A stretch of 11,644 nt of DNA from a bacterium (GTDB taxonomy: Bacteria > Planctomycetota > J058 > JAJDCP01), in the NCBI GenBank assembly GCA_030428695.1, contig JAUIEM010000324.1:1-11644 (forward strand), written 5' to 3'. The position numbers and the translations under genes were made by a program. Shown here piece by piece: positions 7,813 to 11,644 of this stretch. The notes under the pieces are model-generated. The model did not search any database. It saw only the letters and a list, made by a program, of their open reading frames with translations, and was not told where the DNA came from. The first letter of the stretch is position 1. The number at the start of each line of letters is the position of its first letter.

Positions 7813-9069
7813 ATGCCGGTCTTCGAGTACGTGGCGCTGACGGAGAAGGGTGGCCAGACCACCGGCATCGTCGACGCGGACACCGCCAAGGACGCGCGGG
7901 AGAAGCTGCGTCTGCGCAAGATCCACGTCGTCAAGATGAACGCGGTGCGCGACCGCGCCCCGGCCAGCAAAAGCAGCTCAAGCGGCAAGGGCGGGGCGAG
8001 CTTCAGCCTCAAGCTGCCGAAGATCAAGCGCTCGTACCGCGACCAGGTCGTCGCCTTCACCCTGCAGATGGCGACGCTGCTCAAGGCCGGGATCCAGCTG
8101 AACGACGGATTGAACGCGTTGGTCGGGCAGGCGACGAACAAGAACGTCGAGCTGGTGCTGCGGCAGGTCAAGGAGGATATCTCCTCGGGCCTGACCTTCG
8201 CGGACAGCCTCGCCCGCCACCCGCACATGTTCAACGACCTGTACGTCAACATGATCCGCGCCGGCGAGGCATCGGGTACGCTCGACGCGATCCTCGAGCG
8301 CACCGGCCGCTTCCTGCAGGCCCAGCAGCGCGTCAAGAACAAGGTCGCGGCGGCCCTCGCCTATCCGGCCCTGATGTCCTTCATCGGCTTCGGGGTGGTG
8401 ATCTTCCTCGTCTCCTTCGTCGTCCCCCGCATCCTGGTCGTCCTCGAGAAGCAGGGCAACGAAGAGCAGGCGCTGCCGGTGCCGACGCAGATCCTCAAGG
8501 CCAGCTCCGACTTCGTCGTCCAGTACTGGTGGGCGATGCTCGCCGTGTTCGTCTTCTCGGCGCTGTCGTTCTACTCCTTCTCGAAGACCGAGAAGGGGCG
8601 CTTCTGGATCGACTCGACGAAGCTGAAGCTGCCCTTGTTCGGCGACCTGTTCCGTAAGCAGGTGGTCTCGCGCTTCGCGATCACCTTCTCGACGCTGCTC
8701 AACAGCGGTATCCCCGCGCTGCAGTGCCTGAAGATCCTGCGCGACATCGTCGACAACGCGGTGATGGCGCGCACGATCGATGAGATCCACGATCGCATCG
8801 TCGAGGGAACCGACATCTCGACGCCGCTGAAAAAGAGCGGTATGTTCCCTCCGGTGGTCGGATACATGATCGCGATCGGCGAGCAGACCGGTCAGCTCGA
8901 GAACATGCTGAGCAACGTCAGCGAGGTCTACGAGGAAGAGATCGAGGTCACGACGCAGAAACTCACCGCGATGATCGAGCCGATCATTATCGTGGTCATG
9001 GCCGGGGTGGTCGCCTTCATCGTGCTGGCGGTGATCCTGCCCCTGGTCCAGAACTTCGGCAAGCTGTAG
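7813..9069 (+). CDS. gspF: Type II secretion inner-membrane platform protein GspF
   Basis: This 418-residue protein is the polytopic inner-membrane platform protein that couples the GspE ATPase to pseudopilin insertion. It opens with the short N-terminal fold MPVFEYVALTEKGGQTTGIV, then a Ser/Gly-rich linker (ASKSSSSGKGGAS, around residues 54-66). Two repeats of the GspF domain follow, about 77-206 and 278-404. Each carries the family's Gly-Glu signature (RAGEASGTLDAIL in the first, IGEQTGQLENML in the second). Three membrane segments are visible near 187-209, 238-257 and 391-412. Length and architecture are normal for the family. AGGGGAG at 7801-7807 gives a good ribosome site. gspG starts 9 bp after its stop. 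Confidence 0.96.
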   Translation: MPVFEYVALTEKGGQTTGIVDADTAKDAREKLRLRKIHVVKMNAVRDRAPASKSSSSGKGGASFSLKLPKIKRSYRDQVVAFTLQMATLLKAGIQLNDGLNALVGQATNKNVELVLRQVKEDISSGLTFADSLARHPHMFNDLYVNMIRAGEASGTLDAILERTGRFLQAQQRVKNKVAAALAYPALMSFIGFGVVIFLVSFVVPRILVVLEKQGNEEQALPVPTQILKASSDFVVQYWWAMLAVFVFSALSFYSFSKTEKGRFWIDSTKLKLPLFGDLFRKQVVSRFAITFSTLLNSGIPALQCLKILRDIVDNAVMARTIDEIHDRIVEGTDISTPLKKSGMFPPVVGYMIAIGEQTGQLENMLSNVSEVYEEEIEVTTQKLTAMIEPIIIVVMAGVVAFIVLAVILPLVQNFGKL

Positions 9070-9078
9070 GAGTCCAAC

Positions 9079-9516
9079 ATGTCTATTTCCCAGCGCGCGC
9101 GGCGCGCCTTCTCCCTGGTCGAGCTGATGGTGGTCGTCGCGATCATCGGCCTGCTGGCGACGATCGTCGCCCTCAACCTCGGTGGCGCGACCGTCAAGGC
9201 CCGGCGCTCGAAGGCCGAGGCCGACCTCGAGCAGATCAAGAAGGCGATCTTCTTCTACAAGGAAGACACCCACGAGTATCCCCGCGAGCTGCGCGATCTG
9301 GTCGAGGATCCCGGCGTCGAGGGCTGGGGCGCGATCAGCGAGGGCGAGGGCTACCTCGAAGAGATGCCCGAGGATCCCTGGGGCAACGAGTACCAGTTCT
9401 TCGAGTCCGACCCGGTCGGCAACAAGCGCTTCAACGTCTGCAGCTACGGCGGCGACAACCAGGACGGCGGCGAGGGCGAGGACGAGGACATCTGGCTGTA
9501 CCCGGCTCGCAACTGA
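9079..9516 (+). CDS. gspG: Major pseudopilin GspG
   Basis: This 145-residue protein is the major subunit of the type II secretion pseudopilus. A basic leader (MSISQRARRA) precedes FSLVELMVVVAIIGLLATIV, the class III prepilin core with Glu at mature position 5. The residue before the cleavage site is Ala10, not the usual Gly. GspG hallmarks follow: the DPWGN motif at 99-103 (DPWGNEYQF) and an acidic calcium-site loop, GGDNQDGGEGEDEDIW (124-139), near the C-terminus. Length is typical. The ribosome site AGGAG (9068-9072) overlaps the gspF stop, and the 9-bp gap indicates one transcript. A prepilin peptidase (GspO) would be needed to process it; none is in the window. Confidence 0.95.
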   Translation: MSISQRARRAFSLVELMVVVAIIGLLATIVALNLGGATVKARRSKAEADLEQIKKAIFFYKEDTHEYPRELRDLVEDPGVEGWGAISEGEGYLEEMPEDPWGNEYQFFESDPVGNKRFNVCSYGGDNQDGGEGEDEDIWLYPARN

Positions 9517-9545
9517 ACCACCGATCGCGCCGCGGCGTCATCTCT

Positions 9546-9553
9546 GAGGAGGA
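9546..9553 (+). promoter_or_regulatory. Strong Shine-Dalgarno for the GTG start of gspH
   Basis: GAGGAGGA lies just before the GTG at 9560, with AGGAGG spaced 7 nt from it. No ATG sits in a suitable place near the conserved prepilin leader, so this site supports the GTG start and its unusually short leader. Confidence 0.75.
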
Positions 9554-9559
9554 TAGGCT

Positions 9560-10084
9560 GTGACGCGCGCATTCACGCTGGTCGAGCTGTTGATGGTCAT
9601 CCTGATCATCGGTCTGATCGCCGCCTACGCGGCGGTCAACCTCGACGGCATGTCCCCGAAATACCGCTTCCAGGCCCAGCTCCGCGAGCTCGGCGCGACG
9701 ATCGACTGGGCCCACAGCGGCGCGATCGGGCGCGGCAAGCCGTACAAGATGATGTACGACCTCGACGAGCAGCAGTTCTGGATCGAGATCCCGCTGCCTG
9801 ACGACCAGCAGGAGCCCGGGCAGCCGCTCGAGTTCGAGATCCTCGGCGACAAGCACGACCTGCGCGCGGACGTCGAGATGGTCAGTGTGCAGCTGCCGGG
9901 GGGCGACGCCGAGGACAGCGGGGAGATCGAGATCGTGATGTCGCCGAAGGGCACCGACGGCAGCCACATCGTCATCGTCCAACGGACGGACCTCGAAGAA
10001 GAGATCCGCTCGATCCGCTTCAACGCGATCCTCGGCTCGGCGTCGATCGCGCGGGGCGAGCAGGAGTTCAAGGAGCTCGAATGA
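9560..10084 (+). CDS. gspH: Minor pseudopilin GspH
   Basis: This 174-residue protein is a GspH/FimT-like minor pseudopilin, thought to sit at or near the pseudopilus tip with GspI and GspJ. The prepilin core is FTLVELLMVILIIGLIAAY with Glu at mature position 5. The leader is only four residues (MTRA) and ends in Ala instead of Gly. The rest is a beta-rich globular domain, including the segment ATIDWAHSGAIGRGKPYKM, typical of the GspH region where a helix leads into the first beta strands, and RSIRFNAILG near the end. Translation starts at GTG with a strong ribosome site. It lies 43 bp after gspG and overlaps gspI by 4 bp (ATGA), so it is translationally coupled. GspH is assigned from order plus sequence; this family is divergent. 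Confidence 0.88.
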   Translation: MTRAFTLVELLMVILIIGLIAAYAAVNLDGMSPKYRFQAQLRELGATIDWAHSGAIGRGKPYKMMYDLDEQQFWIEIPLPDDQQEPGQPLEFEILGDKHDLRADVEMVSVQLPGGDAEDSGEIEIVMSPKGTDGSHIVIVQRTDLEEEIRSIRFNAILGSASIARGEQEFKELE

Positions 10085-10461
10085 GCCACCGCCGGGGAGC
10101 CTTCCTGATCGAGGTGATGATCGCGGTCGCGATCATCGCGGTCTCGCTGCTCGCGGTCTACGGCGGGGTCAGCAACGAGATCATCCGTTCCTCCAACACC
10201 GTCCGTCGCCGCACCGCCAAGAACCTCGCCCAGAGCAAGCTCAGCGAGATCCTGGTCGGCGAGGAGACCGGCTCTTCCGGCGAATTCGAAGACTTCCCCG
10301 AGATCAGCTGGAGCCTCGAAGAAGCCGGCGTCGAGGTCGGCAGCCAGCAGGCGATCGAGCTCAAGCTGACCGTCGAGTTCCCTGTCCTCGACACCCAGGG
10401 AGAGGAAGAAGAGGAAAAGGAAGCGCTCGCGCTGACCACCTACCGGGCGCCCCTGCGATGA
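10081..10461 (+). CDS. gspI: Minor pseudopilin GspI
   Basis: This 126-residue protein fits the minor pseudopilin GspI, which forms the quasi-helical tip complex with GspJ and usually GspK. The leader MSHRRG is followed by AFLIEVMIAVAIIAVSLLAV, giving Gly at -1 and Glu at mature position 5. The FLIEVMIAxxI pattern with small first residue is characteristic of GspI and PilV-like subunits. The following helix (RRRTAKNLAQSKLSEILVG) and the WSLEE beta segment also fit. Length is normal for GspI. It overlaps gspH and gspJ by 4 bp each (ATGA at 10081 and 10458). A short acidic run (GEEEEEKEA) near the C-terminus is a local peculiarity. Confidence 0.88.
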   Translation: MSHRRGAFLIEVMIAVAIIAVSLLAVYGGVSNEIIRSSNTVRRRTAKNLAQSKLSEILVGEETGSSGEFEDFPEISWSLEEAGVEVGSQQAIELKLTVEFPVLDTQGEEEEEKEALALTTYRAPLR

Positions 10462-11102
10462 GGCGCGGCTTCACCCTGCTCGAGGTTCTGCTCGCGGTCG
10501 CGCTCAGCGCCCTGGTCTTCGCCCTGCTCGGCGGCGTGGTGATCGGGATCATCGACGCCGAGAAGCGGATCACCGAGCGCAGCCAGGCGACCAAGTACGC
10601 CGCCGGCATCCTCAACGCGATCACCGCCGACCTCGAGGCCTGCTACATCTACCAGCGGGAGAGCGGATTCTTCGCCAAGTCGGGCGACGAGCCGGAGATG
10701 CACTTCATCACCAGCCGCCTCGGCCCCGAGGATCCCGATACGGGCCAGCGCTACAGCACGACCGAGATCAGCTACATCCTCAAGAAGACCGAGGACAGCG
10801 AGAACTTCTACACCCTCTACCGGCGCGTCCAGTCGCCGGTCGACGACGAGCCCTTCGCCGGCGGCAGCGGCTTCGAGGTGTACGATCGCATCCTCGAGTT
10901 CAAGGCCGAGTACCAGAACGCCGACGGCGGCTGGCTCGAGGAGTGGAGCGCGATCGACCGGCTGCCCGTCCTCGTCAAGGTGTACGTGCGCCTGGTCGAC
11001 GCCGAGGCGATCCCCGAGGACACCGACCCCGAGCGGGTCCGCGAGTACACGACGACCATCCTCATCCCCTGCGGCGGCCAGGACGAAGAAGAGGTCCAGT
11101 GA
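10458..11102 (+). CDS. gspJ: Minor pseudopilin GspJ
   Basis: This 214-residue protein is the larger minor pseudopilin GspJ. The four-residue leader MRRG precedes FTLLEVLLAVALSALVFALL, with Gly at -1 and Glu at mature position 5. Downstream landmarks agree with GspJ: a long helix with AITADLEACY, the LYRRVQSPVDDEPF segment, an ILEFKAEYQNADGGW-type strand, EEWSAIDRLPVLVKVYVRL, and a closing TTTILIPC strand. Length matches the family. It starts inside the gspI stop (ATGA) and ends inside the mutY start (GTGA), so expression is coupled on both sides. GspJ usually precedes GspK in these clusters; here mutY follows instead. Confidence 0.9.
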   Translation: MRRGFTLLEVLLAVALSALVFALLGGVVIGIIDAEKRITERSQATKYAAGILNAITADLEACYIYQRESGFFAKSGDEPEMHFITSRLGPEDPDTGQRYSTTEISYILKKTEDSENFYTLYRRVQSPVDDEPFAGGSGFEVYDRILEFKAEYQNADGGWLEEWSAIDRLPVLVKVYVRLVDAEAIPEDTDPERVREYTTTILIPCGGQDEEEVQ

Positions 11103-11644
11103 GCCGCGACCGGCGCCTGCGCGACGCGCTCCTGTGCTGGTTCGAGGGCGCGCGCCGCAGCCTGCCCTGGCGGGAGGACCGCACGCCGTACCGGGTGTGG
11201 GTCTCCGAGGTGATGCTGCAGCAGACCCGGGTCGAGGTCGTCATCCCCTACTACGAGCGCTTCCTCGCTCGCTTCCCCAGCCTCGCCGCCCTCGCCGCCG
11301 CCGACGAGCAGGAGGTGCTCGCGGCCTGGTCCGGCCTCGGCTACTACCGCCGCGCGCGCTACCTGCTCAAGGGCGCGCGGGCGGTCGTCGCCGGCGGCGG
11401 GAGCTTCCCCCGCAGCCACCGCGAGGCCCTCGCCCTGCCCGGGGTCGGGGAGTACACCGCCGCGGCCGTGCTCTCCCTCGCCTACGGCCTGCCCCACGCG
11501 GCGGTCGACGGCAACGTGATCCGGGTGCTCGCGCGCCTCGAGGGGGAAGACCGCGACCCGACCCGCGGCCCCGGCCGCAAGGCGATCCGCGCCGCCGCCG
11601 ACCGGCTCCTCGACCGCACCGAGCCCGGACGCTGGAACGAGGCG
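11099..11644 (+). CDS. mutY: A/G-specific adenine glycosylase MutY, N-terminal part (3' end outside window)
   Basis: The first 182 codons of MutY, the DNA glycosylase that removes adenine mispaired with 8-oxoguanine, run off the end of the window. The frame opens with GTG overlapping the gspJ stop (GTGA). Motifs of the catalytic helix-hairpin-helix domain are intact: LPWRxDxTPYRVWVSEVMLQ with catalytic Glu37, WSGLGYYRRARYL, the hairpin LPGVGEYTAAAVLS (113-126), and AVDGNVIRVLAR with catalytic Asp137. The VDGNV form with the SEVMLQQT motif separates MutY from endonuclease III. The iron-sulfur cluster cysteines and the C-terminal 8-oxoG recognition domain would lie beyond the window. The reason for coupling to a secretion operon is unknown; simple operon packing is likely. 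Confidence 0.96.
   Translation, partial: MSRDRRLRDALLCWFEGARRSLPWREDRTPYRVWVSEVMLQQTRVEVVIPYYERFLARFPSLAALAAADEQEVLAAWSGLGYYRRARYLLKGARAVVAGGGSFPRSHREALALPGVGEYTAAAVLSLAYGLPHAAVDGNVIRVLARLEGEDRDPTRGPGRKAIRAAADRLLDRTEPGRWNEA

Overview
The window is GC-rich, gene-dense bacterial DNA with no RNA genes, insertion sequences, phage genes or CRISPR. The type II secretion genes show a Gram-negative (diderm) host. Several details hint at a Planctomycetota-like or other deep-branching diderm: the RLGDA form of the L17 C-terminal motif, the LRGP-containing small membrane protein, and the NDVY form of the nucleotidase metal motif. That placement is inference from remembered family patterns, not from any search.

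Layout: (1) At 1-608 on the + strand lies the end of a ribosomal-protein operon: the C-terminal domain of RpoA, then rplQ, closed by a strong hairpin at 633-665. (2) At 716-5927 on the - strand are four genes. In transcription order they are an exported 5'-nucleotidase-family metallophosphoesterase, an eight-helix membrane protein of unknown function that overlaps it by 8 bp, a 466-aa protein with a helical N-half and a beta-rich C-half ending in Phe, and a 206-aa three-helix membrane protein. The 191-bp gap between the last two holds two period-6 repeat arrays. (3) A 165-bp divergent intergenic region (5928-6092) contains candidate promoters and an inverted repeat. (4) From 6093 to the end on the + strand is a tightly packed type II secretion operon, gspE-gspF-gspG-gspH-gspI-gspJ, followed by a truncated mutY. 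The last four joints are coupled: the H/I, I/J and J/mutY boundaries are 4-bp ATGA or GTGA overlaps, and gspG and gspH each have a strong Shine-Dalgarno sequence.

How they work together: GspE (ATPase) and GspF (inner-membrane platform) drive assembly of a periplasmic pseudopilus made of GspG (major subunit) and GspH, I and J (minor subunits). The partner genes gspK, L, M, C, D and O are not visible here, and mutY directly abuts gspJ, so gspK is not in its common position. The - strand genes may serve the cell envelope (an exported phosphohydrolase, membrane proteins and a possible beta-barrel), but nothing in the sequence ties them functionally to the secretion system.

I do not see a clear-cut new defence or mobile system. 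The most interesting items are the uncharacterised nucleotidase-linked membrane protein, the signal-less barrel-like protein, the hexamer arrays that start right after its stop codon, the Ala(-1) prepilin sites, and the missing gspK with mutY coupled in its place.
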